Source: Thiohalocapsa sp963695445 (lineage in GTDB: Bacteria; Pseudomonadota; Gammaproteobacteria; Chromatiales; Chromatiaceae). From it: DNA of 64,000 nt. Of the stretch, positions 41,341 to 51,430 are shown in pieces (position 1 is the first letter of the stretch; every line of letters begins with the position of its first letter). Location of the stretch: assembly GCA_963695445.1 (NCBI GenBank), contig CAVOGV010000001.1, positions 124,001 to 188,000 of the forward strand. Direction: 5' to 3'. The notes under the pieces are model-generated. The model did no database searches. It was not told where the DNA came from and saw nothing but the letters and a program-made list of their open reading frames with translations. Position numbers and translations under genes: made by a program.

Positions 41341-43729
41341 ATGACCATTTTCGAGATCAGTGGCTTTGGAGATGCAGTGAGCGTTTGGCGTCCGGGGCTG
41401 TTGGAATTTTTGGAGGCGATGCAAGCGCCGACCGGCTGGACCTTTGACGCCGGCGGCTTCGGCGCGGGTATCGACAACGTCCACGTCGACGTGCACCTGA
41501 GTCCACGCTTTCGCGAGCTGACGGTGCAGGTGGTGCGCAACCTGATTGCCGAAGACCTGAGCGCGTCCGCGCACCAGGCGCCGGTGCAACTGGTCAGCGC
41601 GGCGGACCTGGAGCAATTTCGCCGGCGCTATATGCGTCTGTTCGAATCGGCGCTGGAGCGCGATCGCTCCGCCCTGTCCGCCGAGCTGTTGGTGTTGCTG
41701 CAACTGGCGCTGCTGCGCTGGCTGCTCGGCGTTGCCGAGCGCGAAAATCAAGCACTCCAGCAGGAGTACCAGCACGCGCAGCCGGCGTCGCCGTTGCCTG
41801 GCGGTGACGACGATGTCCCATCGCACAAACCGCTGGAGTTGCTCAAACGTCAGGCCCCCGCCATCAACCGCCGCGTGCTCAAGCTCTTGTTCCGCCAGAT
41901 TCGCAGGCTGGAAGCTGGCCCACTGAGCAAGTTGCGCAGTTCGGTCAGCACGGAGGCCTGGCCGCTGCCGCAGCAGGCATTCTTCAATCCGGTGCTGATG
42001 GTGCCGGAGCCCGGCGACATCCAGGCACTTGCCGCGGACTATCCGGTCGTGAGCCTCGGCGAGGACAACGATGGTTCCTGGCTGCAGCTGGCCAACACGA
42101 CCCTGGTGCAGGTGTTCAGCGATTATCTGCCGGATTTCTGCCACCGAGGGCCGCGCGGCGAACGCGCGTCGCGGGAACTGCTGTCGATCACCCGCGCCCC
42201 GCGCGATCAGAGCCTGCGGGGCGGCTTGCTCGGCAGCGAGCTCTTGTTGAGCGGGTTTCTGTCCGCGGAGGAGTATCGCAGTGGCCAGGTCTCCTGGCTC
42301 GACGAGCCGGCGAACCTGCGTCGCTTTCTGGCCCTGCCCGAGGCCGACGTCGGCGACGACGATGACACATCGGGGCCAGGGTCCTCGCAGGGGCCAGCGC
42401 AGGGCGCGTCCCCACGCTGGCAGCTGTTTCGTCGTGAAACGCGGGCCTTGCTGCACCGGCGTCTGGAACACGCCGGCCTTGCCGAGCGCATCGTGCTCTG
42501 TTTCTGGCTGCCGACGCTGCGCGCCCAGCTTGGCGCCGATCTGCCGTTTTCGCTGCTGGTGGAGCACTGCATCGGCCGATTGCCGCGGCAAACTCCGGCG
42601 CCGCGCCTCGCCGCGCTCGGCATCGACGTCGATGCGGGCATGCAGGCGCTGGAACGCGCACGTGACGGCCTTGGGCAGATGGGCGAAGCGGATCGGGCGC
42701 CCTACCTGGACCGCTTTCTGGCCGATTTTCTGGTGCTTCGCCGTGACCTGAAGCTGGCCTACAAGACCTACGAGGCCATGGATCGCCTGCGGCTGCTGGA
42801 GCACGACGACGACATCAAGCTGTCGCGCAGCAACGGCAGCCTGCATGAGTTCGTCGACCGCAAGGAGGCGATGCCGCTGTTGCGCCGCATTCGTGCCCAT
42901 GCGGTGGTGAAGGCCGATATCCGCGGCTCGACGCGAATCACCGACGAACTGGCCACGCGCGGTCTGAATCCGGCGTCGCACTTCAGCTCTGAATCTGTTT
43001 CATCCGGTCAATCGGCTGTTACCGGAGTTCGGCGCCGAGAAGCTGTTCGTCGAGGGCGACGCGGTGATCATGGCGCTGTACGAATACGAGAGCCAGGCCG
43101 GCAGCGCCTCGGGCGTGCATCCAGTCGCCCGCGCCTGCGGACTGGCCAGCCGCATCCTGCAGTTGGTCGCGCTGCAGAACGTGCAGAACCGCGAGCATGG
43201 GCTGCCGGAGCTGGAACTTGGGCTCGGCATCGCGTTCTCGCCGCGCGAGCCGCATTTTCTGTACGACGAGGGCCGGCGCATCGTGATCTCGTCCGCCATC
43301 AACACGGCCGACCGGCTCTCCAGTTGCGCGTCCGCGCTGCGTACCGCCGGCGTCACACCTCCGGGGCAGGGGCAGCGGGTGCTGGTGCTACGCAATGCCT
43401 CCACGCCGATGTTGGGCGGCGGCGCAGAGGCGTTGCTCTCGTTCAACGTCAACGGCATCCATCTGGAGCAGGCGGCATTCTTCGCGTTGCAGCGCGAGAT
43501 CCCAATGCGGCAGGCGCGCCTCAGCGTGCCCGGTGACGAGGACGGGCTCTATTTTCTCGGCAACCACAGCGACAGCCTCGGCCGGGAGTTCCCCGTCGCC
43601 GTGCGTTGCGCCCCGGTGCGCGACTGGAACGGCCGCGAGATCGGCGACATCGAGCCCGAGCATCGGCATTATTTCGAAGTCATCGTCGACGAGGCCATCT
43701 CCGCGGGGCTGCGCAAGCAGTTGCGTTGA
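41341..43729 (+). CDS. Class III nucleotidyl-cyclase-like protein with large N-terminal region (frameshift near 42988)
   Basis: A 795-residue soluble protein once one extra T near 42988 is removed. The first ~515 residues are mostly helical, with an acidic linker (DDDDTSGPGSSQ), and match no family I know. Residues ~520-720 resemble the class III cyclase fold: VVKADIRGST with metal Asp526, EKLFVEGDAVIMAL with second metal Asp573, and ISSAINTADRLSS with Asn654 and Arg658 at the transition-state positions. Spacings (47, 81, 4) are near those of Mycobacterium Rv1625c (44, 72, 4). The base-recognition pair differs: the Lys four residues before the second Asp is Phe569 and the Asp seven before the Asn is Ile647. 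Activity and nucleotide are open. Confidence 0.75.
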
Positions 43730-43738
43730 TGGGGAAGA

Positions 43739-43937
43739 GTTGCTAGGGGCTAGCGAGGCTGCGCGTCGGACCGAGGAGTCATGTGACGCTGGTCAGGAGC
43801 ACGCCGATCGTTGTCGTAGTCGTTTTCGTGCGTCGAGTGGCAATGCAATATGCGCGTGAGATCGTTGATGTAAGCCACAAGCGCCCTGAACTCCAGTCGG
43901 TGAAGGAAGTTTCGATTACGACAACGAACGAGAAACT
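43739..43937. repeat. Intergenic repeat cluster, family 3 arms
   Basis: Left arm CGTTGTCGTAGTCGTTTTCG (from 43809) and right arm TCGATTACGACAACGAACGA (from 43912) form an interrupted inverted repeat. A related pair is at 62028-62114. A short family 2 piece (GCTAGGGGCTAGCGAGG) lies at the left, and the family 1 tail AACTTGACTCATCTGCAAAC follows at 43934. It fills the convergent gap between the cyclase-like gene and slt. Confidence 0.65.
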
Positions 43938-45909
43938 TGACTCATCTGCAAACATTTCGCGCTTTCAAGCAATCTAGCCACTATCGCACTCGTCTCCGCC
44001 GTTACCGGGCGCAGCAATGCGCCGAGGCGGAAATGGTCGCGACCGAGCTTGTGCGCATAGATGACCCGATAGGTCAGCACGCGGCGGACGTAGTCGCGGG
44101 TCTCGCGATAGGGGATCTCCGCCAGCCACAGGTCCGCGGCCATGGGTTGTTCGGGCAGCCAGCGTCCGACGGCGCCGGGGCCGGCGTTGTAGGCGGCGGT
44201 GGCCAGCACCGTCTGGCCGCCGAAGCGTTGCCGCATCGCTGCCAAGTAACGGCTGCCCAGTTCGACGTTCAATTGCGGGTCGGTCAGGGCCAGCGTCGAT
44301 GGCGCGTCCCAGGCCCGCGTCTGCTGCCACCTCCGCCGCCGTCGCCGGCATCAGCTGCATCAGGCCGACGGCGCCGGCGTGGGAGGCAATGTCGGCATCG
44401 AAGGCGCTCTCCTGGCGGATGATCGCGTAGACCCAGTCCGCCGGCAGGTCGCGCTCGGCAGAGGCGGCGGCGATCAGCGCGCGGTGCGGCAGCGGAAAGC
44501 GCAGATCGAGATCGTCCCAGTAGTCGCTGCGGGCGAGGGTGAAGATCGACTCCGTCACCAGACCGAGACGCGCCGCCAGCGCCGCGGCAGTCACCAGTTC
44601 CGCCGGCGACATCGCGCGGGTCAGCTCGCGCCATTCCCGGCTGACGTCGACGCCGCGGCCGAGGGCCTGTAACTCGCGAATGCGGGCGACGGTGTCGGAG
44701 GCGAACAAGCGCCCGCAGCTGCTCATCGTCCACCGGTGCTGGCCGATGCGCCAGCGCCGGAGGCCGGCCGAGCAACTCGGCCGCGCGAAAGCCCCACAGG
44801 CTGCGCGCCTCGGCGGCACTGGCAAAGGCATGCGCGGCGCCCGGCAGGTCGCCGCGTCGGGCCAGCGCTCGGCCTTGCCAGTAGCGCCACTCGCCGTCTT
44901 CGTCCGCCGCCTTGGGTAGCTGCTCGACCCATGCCGTCAGATCGGGCCAGGCGCGCAGGCGCAGCGCGGCGCGTAGCCGCTGGTGTTGCAGATCGATGTT
45001 GTCGTCGCGGGGGACGATGCGGCGCAGGTAGACCAGTCCGCTGCTATCGCGCCGTTGTGCCAGCGCATCGCCAATCGCGGCGTGGATGCGGTCCTGCGCC
45101 AGCTCCGGCAGTGTTGCGCGCGCTTGCCGCAAACGATCCTGCATCTCCCGCCAAAGATCGGCCGCCGCGGAAGGATCGCGACGGGCGAGGCGCTCGATGC
45201 CGAGCACGATCAGCGCGGCGCGCCGTTGCTGGTCGGCAGGCAGTTCCGCTGCCGCCAATTCCCGCGGCTGCGCGTAAATCAGCAGCAGCTGATCCAGCCA
45301 GGGCTGCTGCTCGGGTGGCAGATAGCGCTGCTGGAAGCGGGCGACGCCGGCGTTGCCGCGGCGCAGCGCGAGGTCGATGCGCTGCCAGGCCAGGTCTGCC
45401 GTGAGTCCGCCGGACTCCGACCAGGCAGCGAACAGGGGATCGCAGGCGTCCGGCAGCGACGCTCCGGTCAGGTACAGCGCGTCGAGGCCCTCGAACGCGG
45501 CCCCGGTCGCGCCGGTCGCGAGCAGGCCCCGCCGGTACAGACACTCCCGCGTCTCGGAGCCGTTGTCGACATAGGCGTCGACGTAGGCCTGCCAGCGGCC
45601 CTCGCTCGCCAGCTGCTTGAGCCAGTTCAGGCGCAGGCGCTCGCCGGGGGCTGTGCCGCGATAGCGGGTCAGGAACACCGTCACCTCGTCCGCCGACGCG
45701 CTGGCGAGCCGCGTCATGAGATCGGCCAGGCGCAGGTACGGATACAGCGGATAGTCGGCGAGCCGGGGTGCCAGCTCATCGAAGGTCTCCCGGTCGCCCG
45801 CGGCGAGGGCCTGCTCGGCGGCGAGGAAGGCGCCGCGTTGCTCGCTTAGCGTATCGGCCACGGCCGGCATGACCGGCAACGCCACCAGAAAAAACGGCAG
45901 CAGGAACAA
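43916..45909 (-). CDS. slt: Soluble lytic murein transglycosylase (two frameshifts)
   Basis: Periplasmic lytic transglycosylase of the Slt70 type, about 663 residues. It has an N-terminal signal peptide (MFLLPFFLVALPVMPAVADT), a long alpha-superhelical U domain, and a C-terminal catalytic domain with YAIIRQESAFDADI (catalytic Glu), GLMQLMPATA and TAAYNAGPGAVGRWL. The frame breaks at 44707-44708 (extra A on the plus strand before LFASDTVAR) and again near 44295. The last residues (CLQMSQVSRSLS) are encoded by a dispersed repeat tail, so the native end was probably a few residues earlier. Confidence 0.9.
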
Positions 45910-46151
45910 CGGAGTCAGACTAGCGTTTGTTGAGTTTTGGCACTTGGGATATTCGGCCTAGATCGATTCGTTCGCTGGCCCTCGGCAAACTAACCCTGAA
46001 TCCTATCAGATCGGGATAAGGCGGCGATGGCAGGTTGCCGGCGCTCGGCAGCAAAGCTCCGGAAGGTACAATGCGGCAATTCCCGCGACGGTGGGCTCGA
46101 TGCCCGACGCTGACCGTCGTTTTGCGAACGCGCCCGCCGGAAGCCTATCTG

Positions 46152-46975
46152 ATGCACACAAAACCCGATGCCGCGGATCTCGATATCTTGGCCGACCTGC
46201 TGCGGGAGGTCGCGCGCGAGGAGATCATGCCGCGCTTTGGCCGTTCGGGCTCCTCGGCCAAGGCCGACGGCAGCCTGGTCACCGAGGCGGACCTGGCCGT
46301 TCAGCGGCGTCTGCTGGAGGCCTGTCGTGCGCGATGGCCCGATATCCCGCTGCTCGGGGAGGAGATGTCCGCGGAGGAGCAGCAACGCCTGGTGGGCGAC
46401 GGCAGCGCCGCGTTCTGGTGTCTGGACCCGCTGGATGGCACCAGCAACTATGCCTGCGGCTTTCCGGGGTTTGCGATCTCGCTGGCGCTGATGCGCGATG
46501 GTGGCGCGGAGCTGGCCGTGATCCTCGACCCGGTGCGCGATGAGTGCTTCACTGCCGCGCGCGGCGGTGGCGCGTTTCTGAACGGTGAGCCCATCGCGCC
46601 GTTCGCACCGGGTGCCGCGCTGTCTGACTGTCTCGCCATGGTGGACTTCAAGCGGCTGCCGACGGAGCGCATCGCGCGGCTGTTCGATGCCGAGTCGTTC
46701 CGCTCGCAGCGCAACCTGGGCTCGGTGGCACTGGATTGGTGCTGGCTCGCCGCCGGGCGTTATCAGCTCTATCTGCATGGCGGACAGAGTCTCTGGGACT
46801 ACGCCGCCGGGCGCTTGATCGCGGACGAGGCCGGCGTGGTCTCGGCGCTGTTTTCGCCCCAGGGCGCGCGCCGCTCAGCGGTGTCGGGCTGGACAAGCGT
46901 GCCGCCATTGCGGCGGCCGATCAGGGCCTGTTCGAGCGCTGGCTGGCCTTCATCGCGCCGCCGCTGCGTGGCTGA
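46152..46975 (+). CDS. Inositol monophosphatase family protein (frameshift near 46865)
   Basis: Mg-dependent phosphatase of the IMPase/CysQ family, about 274 residues. Metal-site motifs are LLGEEMS, DPLDGTSNYACGFP and, near the C-terminus, LWDYAAGRLIADEAG. After that the frame breaks in a GGCGCGCGCC run near 46865; correcting it continues PLSGVGLDKRAAIAAADQGL and ends at 46975. The start ATG 46152 is close to the family N-terminus; the open frame extends to 46035. Substrate could be inositol phosphate, 3'-phosphoadenosine phosphate or fructose bisphosphate. Confidence 0.88.
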
Positions 46976-47099
46976 CCCGGCGCGCCCGTGACTGTGAAAC
47001 CGTCGTCTTCGCCCTCAGTTCCGACTCTCAACGCGGCATGCCGCCCCGAGGCGCGGGCCGACGACTCCCGGAAATGATGCGAGTGAGAGAGGTAAGACG

Positions 47100-47543
47100 A
47101 TGAGCGAGCAGATCACCGACCAAGACATGGAACTCAGCAGCGGCATTGCCGCGTTCGAGTCCAAGCAGTTCTCCCGCGCGGCCGGCTTGCTAGCGCCGCT
47201 AGCGGAGGCAGGCGACCCCGAGGCCCAGTATCGCGTCGCGATCATGGCCCAGAACGGGCTCGGAATGCTGGAGAACCCGTTGTTGGCGTACAAGTACATG
47301 CGCGCGGCGGCAGAGAGCGGCTTGAGCGTCGCGCAGCACGGGCTCGGCTTCATGTTCATGGAGGGCGAATGCGCCGACAAGGACCCGAAGCGCGCCGTGG
47401 AATGGTTTACCAAGGCCGCCGAGCAGGGTCTGGCCGGCTCGCAGACGACGCTGGCGATGATGTACGAGGAAGGCCGCGGCGTCGAACGGGACATGGACGA
47501 AGCCCGTAAGTGGTACCACCGCGCGGGCTTCGACGAGAAGTAG
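47100..47543 (+). CDS. Sel1-repeat protein
   Basis: A cytoplasmic protein of 147 residues made of Sel1-like (TPR-related) repeats: AEAGDPEAQYRVAIMAQNGLG, AAESGLSVAQHGLGFMFMEG and AAEQGLAGSQTTLAMMYEEG. No signal peptide is present, and GAGAGAGGT-like purines precede ATG 47100. Sel1 repeats serve as protein scaffolds; no partner can be named from context. Confidence 0.85.
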   Translation: MSEQITDQDMELSSGIAAFESKQFSRAAGLLAPLAEAGDPEAQYRVAIMAQNGLGMLENPLLAYKYMRAAAESGLSVAQHGLGFMFMEGECADKDPKRAVEWFTKAAEQGLAGSQTTLAMMYEEGRGVERDMDEARKWYHRAGFDEK

Positions 47544-47581
47544 GCAATGGAGAAACGAGAACTGCGCTTGCCATTCGAAGT

Positions 47582-47670
47582 GCCGAGCGCCTAGGGCGTA
47601 GGGCCAAGCTGGTGCAACAGTGCGATAGCGCTGAACGGCGGCGCTCGGCCCTCGGCCCTCGGCCACGGTT
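47582..47670. repeat. Dispersed intergenic repeat, family 1 (copy E)
   Basis: Left part GGGCGTAGGGCCAAGC, right part GCGCTCGGCCCTCGGCCCTC followed by GGCC, with a centre carrying GTGCAACAGTGCGATAGCGC. It lies between the convergent Sel1 and aroG genes. Confidence 0.65.
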
Positions 47671-47726
47671 AAGCGATTCGCGGGTTTCGCAACGCGGCGT
47701 CGTGCTCTGATCGAGCCAACGATTCG

Positions 47727-48791
47727 CTAGCGATGCCTCGGCAGGCGGCGCTTGGCGACGGCATCCGCCAATTCGTTCAGCATCGGCACCGTGTCGTCCC
47801 AGCTCACGCAGGCATCGGTGATGCTCTGGCCGTAAACGAGGTCGTCGACGCCGTTCAGGTCCTGGCGGCCGGCGACGATGTGGCTCTCGATCATCGCGCC
47901 CATGATGCGCCGGTCGCCGCGGGCGATTTGGCCGGACACGTCTTCGCAGACGCGGATCTGCTTGTCGTGCTGTTTACGGCTGTTGGCGTGACTGAAGTCG
48001 ATCATGATCTTCGGCACTAGGCCCGCCTTCTCGATAGCCTCAGCCGCGATGTTGACGCTCTCGGTATCGTAGTTAGGCCGACTGCCGCCGCGCAGAATGA
48101 TGTGCGTGTCCTCGTTACCGCCGGTATTGAAGATGGCGGACTGGCCGTCCTTGGTGAGAGACATAAAGACATGCGGCCGGGCGGCGGCGTGCATCGCGTC
48201 GATGGCCACCTTGACGGCACCGTCGGTCGCATTCTTGAAGCCCACTGGGCAAGACAGTCCGGAGGCAAGCTCGCGGTGGCCCTGGCTCTCGGTGGTACGG
48301 GCGCCAATAGCGCCCCAACTAACCAGATCGGCGATGTACTGCGGGCTAATCAGGTCTAGGAACTCGGTACCGGCGGGCACGCCGAGCTCGTTCAGGTCCA
48401 GCAGTAACCGGCGTGCCAGACCGAGCCCCTTGTTGATCTCGAAGCTGCCGTCGAGGTTCGGGTCGTTAATCAAACCCTTCCAGCCTACCGTGGTGCGCGG
48501 TTTTTCGAAATAGACACGCATCACCACCATGAGTTGATCGGTGAGGGCCTGGCGTACCTCGACGAGGCGGTTGGCGTATTCCATCGCCGCGATCGGATCG
48601 TGCACGGAACAGGGCCCAACGACCACCAGCAGTCGGTCATCCTCGCCATGCAGGATACGTTGGATGTCCCGCCTCGCCTGATAGACCGTTTCCGCCGCCC
48701 GGTCGGTGATCGGGAATTCGCGATGCAGGTCCTTCGGTGCAATGACCTGTTTGATGTCGCGGATACGGAGGTCGTCTGTGTCGTAACGCAT
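47727..48791 (-). CDS. aroG: 3-deoxy-7-phosphoheptulonate (DAHP) synthase, class I
   Basis: First enzyme of the shikimate pathway, condensing PEP and erythrose 4-phosphate; 354 residues, complete. Motifs include LLVVVGPCSVHDP, MRVYFEKPRTTVGWKG, EFLDLISPQYIADLVSWGAIGAR, CPVGFKNATDG and IDFSHANSRKQ. It matches the AroF/G/H type; which feedback amino acid applies cannot be read. The start ATG 48791 gives MRYDTDDLRI; upstream extension to 48860 is not needed. Confidence 0.95.
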   Translation of the reverse strand: MRYDTDDLRIRDIKQVIAPKDLHREFPITDRAAETVYQARRDIQRILHGEDDRLLVVVGPCSVHDPIAAMEYANRLVEVRQALTDQLMVVMRVYFEKPRTTVGWKGLINDPNLDGSFEINKGLGLARRLLLDLNELGVPAGTEFLDLISPQYIADLVSWGAIGARTTESQGHRELASGLSCPVGFKNATDGAVKVAIDAMHAAARPHVFMSLTKDGQSAIFNTGGNEDTHIILRGGSRPNYDTESVNIAAEAIEKAGLVPKIMIDFSHANSRKQHDKQIRVCEDVSGQIARGDRRIMGAMIESHIVAGRQDLNGVDDLVYGQSITDACVSWDDTVPMLNELADAVAKRRLPRHR

Positions 48792-49348
48792 GATCTTCTG
48801 GCGTCGCTGATGATGAGGGCAGGGTCTGCGGCAGGGGTGCCGACTGAACGCAAGCTGCAAGTCCGGGTCGAAAGCTCCGGGTTAGGCAGTTTTCAACAAT
48901 CGCCCTAGCACAGAAAGACTTTCATCATTGACTGCGCTTGCGCGGTTTCGGTTCAAACTCCCGTCCGGGCCCAACCTTCGGATAAGTTCATCGGTTCGAG
49001 TCGATCGGTTCGGGCAGGTCCAAGGGAAATCAGATGATCAACCCCTACGCATGACAGCCCCGAGTATACCCAAAACCGCGCACCTGGCGGCCGGCCAAGC
49101 GGATTCAACCTCCCCCGACGCGGTGCGACCTGTCTGGGGTTGGCACGTCACGGCACCCGACGGTTAAACTGGTGGTTTTGCCGAAAGGCTACTACAGCAT
49201 ATGAGCAACAAACGGAACGGATCCTTTTGCGGGCAGTTGGCTCGGCAGCCCGTCGGCGCAGTGCTGTTCCGGGGCGCGTCGTCGTCCATCGCTTGCGAGT
49301 CGATGCCCAGCAGGCGCTCGGCCGGGCTTGAGATGAGCCAGCGTCAGG
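48792..49348. other. Long intergenic region upstream of aroG and the lipocalin gene
   Basis: This stretch of 557 bases has short open frames but none with a recognisable protein or good start signals. It must contain divergent promoters. Two spaced ATCGGTTCG words (near 48987 and 49001) are the only local repetition noted. No riboswitch or attenuator was recognised. Confidence 0.4.
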
Positions 49349-50071
49349 ATGACTAAGAAAGACCCGACGGACGATACCCCGTCGCAGAACGACAACGACG
49401 CGGAACAGCCTCGCACGGTGACGCGCGGGCGCGGTCGACCACGGGGCAGCACCAGCCGCAAGCGGCGACCGGCGGGCCAGGGTGCCTGGGCGCAGGAGAT
49501 TTACTCCGCACCGCAAACGGACAACGAGCGGGCCGACGACGTCGATGCCCGCGTCGTCGTCAGCACCCGCATTCGCAAACCGAAGGTGCACTTGATGGCG
49601 CCGTCTACGGTGCCCTACGTGGACCTGCCGCGGTACATGGGCAAGTGGTACGAGATCGCGCGGCTGCCCTATTTCACGCAGCGGCGTTGCGTGAAGGATG
49701 TGTATGCCGAGTACGCGCTTGGCGAGGATGGCATGATGTACGTCACCAACCGCTGCACCCGCAAGGATGGCGTGCTGGGCCAAGCCAAGGCGCTGGCGCG
49801 CGTGGTCGACACCGCCAGCAACTCCCGCTTCGAAATCAGTTTCCGTACCCTCTACGGCGTGCATGTTCTGTGGGACGACTACTGGGTGCTCGGTCTCGGC
49901 GACGACTACGAGTATGCCCTGGTCGGTCAGCCCACCCGCCGCCGCGGGTGGGTACTGAGCCGTGATCCGCGTCCGCCTGAGGACAAGGTGCAGCAGTGGC
50001 TGGCGGAGTTTGCCGAAAAGGGCTTCCCGGCCAAGGACTTCATCCGCACACGGCAGGAAGCGGCAGTTTAA
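49349..50071 (+). CDS. Lipocalin-family protein with basic AT-hook-like N-terminus
   Basis: A 240-residue protein. Residues from about 88 form a Blc-type lipocalin: VDLPRYMGKWYEIARLPYFTQ (GxW motif) and CVKDVYAEYALGEDGMMYV, with VLGLGDDYEYALVG near the end. Bacterial lipocalins normally follow a lipoprotein signal peptide. Here the first ~85 residues are hydrophilic, with RGRGRPRGSTSRKRRPAG, an AT-hook-like RGRPRG core flanked by basic residues, and no signal peptide. A later start at Met83 would give a bare lipocalin. It is followed at 85 bp by an AAA+ ATPase gene in the same direction. Confidence 0.82.
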   Translation: MTKKDPTDDTPSQNDNDAEQPRTVTRGRGRPRGSTSRKRRPAGQGAWAQEIYSAPQTDNERADDVDARVVVSTRIRKPKVHLMAPSTVPYVDLPRYMGKWYEIARLPYFTQRRCVKDVYAEYALGEDGMMYVTNRCTRKDGVLGQAKALARVVDTASNSRFEISFRTLYGVHVLWDDYWVLGLGDDYEYALVGQPTRRRGWVLSRDPRPPEDKVQQWLAEFAEKGFPAKDFIRTRQEAAV

Positions 50072-50156
50072 GGTTAGGGGACTTGGCGGAAGCGCTGCGC
50101 CAGAGAAAAATCTCCGCCAATCGCCTTAGTTTCTGTGGTTTGGAGCTTTCGCATCC

Positions 50157-51371
50157 ATGTCCTTGCTGAAGAAACGCCCTGCCTGTCCCGTGCATGGTGC
50201 TGAACTGATCCTGTCGCACCATGGCACCAAGTCCAACATCGGCTCGCCATATCTCGACGTGCGCGGGGCGCCGATCTTGTACTGCCCGGACTGTCACGAG
50301 CAGCGGCGAGATACGTCGGTGGAGGTGGAGCCGGCGGCATCGAACGCGTTCCTGCGCAAGCTGGAGCGATTGATCGAGACCAGTGAGTTCCCGGCGCCTC
50401 TGCAACGCCCTCGGGTCAGCGTCGACTTCAACCCGTCCCGCGCGCTGCCGGAGGGTGCCGTCGCACCCGCTGGGGCCATCTACGACTTGGAGCGTCGGGC
50501 GGGTGAGCAACAGGCGACGCGGCCGCAGCCAGACCCCGATGCGGCGTCGGATACGGCCCTCGAGACTCTACGCCCCCGCAAGCCACGCCATAGCCTGGAT
50601 CAGCTTGTGTTGGACGCGGACACGTTGGCGCGTATCCACGAGGCGGTCAACGTGTTGGTGTCGCAAGACCTGCTGTTCGACGCCTGGAACCTGGCATCGG
50701 TGGCGCGTACCGGGCGACGCGTGGCGCTCAATTTCTACGGCCCGCCCGGCACCGGCAAAACGCTGGCCGCGGATGCCATCGCCGACTTGCTCGGACGCGA
50801 GATCCTGGTCATCAGCTATGCGGAACTGGAGTCGAAATACGTCGGCGAGACGCCAAAGAACATCAAGGCGGCCTTCGCCCGCGCCGCCGAGCACAATGCC
50901 CTGCTGTTCTTCGACGAGGCCGACTCGATCCTCGGCAAGCGCCTGACCAGCATCAACCAGTCCGCCGACAACGGCATCAACGTTGCGCGCAGCACGACGC
51001 TGATCGAGCTCGATAACTTCGACGGCGTGGTGATCTTTGCGTCCAATCTGGTACGCAACTACGACACCGCCTTTTTGCGCCGGATGCTGGCCCACGTCGC
51101 CTTCCGGCCGCCCGCGGCGGACCAGCGCAAGTCCATCTGGCAATGTCACCTGCCCAAGGAACTGCCGCTGGCGCCGGACGTGGACCTGGACGAATTGGCC
51201 CGCTTCTCGGAAGGTGCCGCCGGTGGCGACATACAGAACGCGGTGCTACTGGCGGCCTCCTATGCCTCCATGCGGGCGGGTGAGCAACGCATCGTTGCTT
51301 TGCGCGACCTGGAGCGGGCCATCAGCTTCATTCTCGACGGAAAGCGGCGCATCCTAGAAGGCGACGACTGA
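50157..51371 (+). CDS. AAA+ ATPase with N-terminal zinc-ribbon-like segment
   Basis: Cytoplasmic AAA+ protein of 404 residues. The N-terminal ~50 residues have paired cysteine motifs (RPACPVHG and YCPDCHEQ) that could bind a metal, then a disordered linker. The ATPase core has Walker A GPPGTGKT (about residues 195-202), Walker B LLFFDEADS, and an arginine-containing stretch NYDTAFLRRM at the second-region site. It resembles the classic AAA group (FtsH/SpoVK-like) without a protease or membrane domain, so it is likely a remodelling ATPase. The client is unknown. Confidence 0.83.
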   Translation: MSLLKKRPACPVHGAELILSHHGTKSNIGSPYLDVRGAPILYCPDCHEQRRDTSVEVEPAASNAFLRKLERLIETSEFPAPLQRPRVSVDFNPSRALPEGAVAPAGAIYDLERRAGEQQATRPQPDPDAASDTALETLRPRKPRHSLDQLVLDADTLARIHEAVNVLVSQDLLFDAWNLASVARTGRRVALNFYGPPGTGKTLAADAIADLLGREILVISYAELESKYVGETPKNIKAAFARAAEHNALLFFDEADSILGKRLTSINQSADNGINVARSTTLIELDNFDGVVIFASNLVRNYDTAFLRRMLAHVAFRPPAADQRKSIWQCHLPKELPLAPDVDLDELARFSEGAAGGDIQNAVLLAASYASMRAGEQRIVALRDLERAISFILDGKRRILEGDD

Positions 51372-51430
51372 TGCATGCGCCGAGGCAACATGGCACAGTG
51401 CTTCCGTCGGTCTCAGTTATCGCCTAGCCA

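Noticed and set aside
48928..49167. Small open frame of about 79 codons in the aroG leader region
   Set aside because: No ribosome binding site, odd composition and no recognisable sequence.
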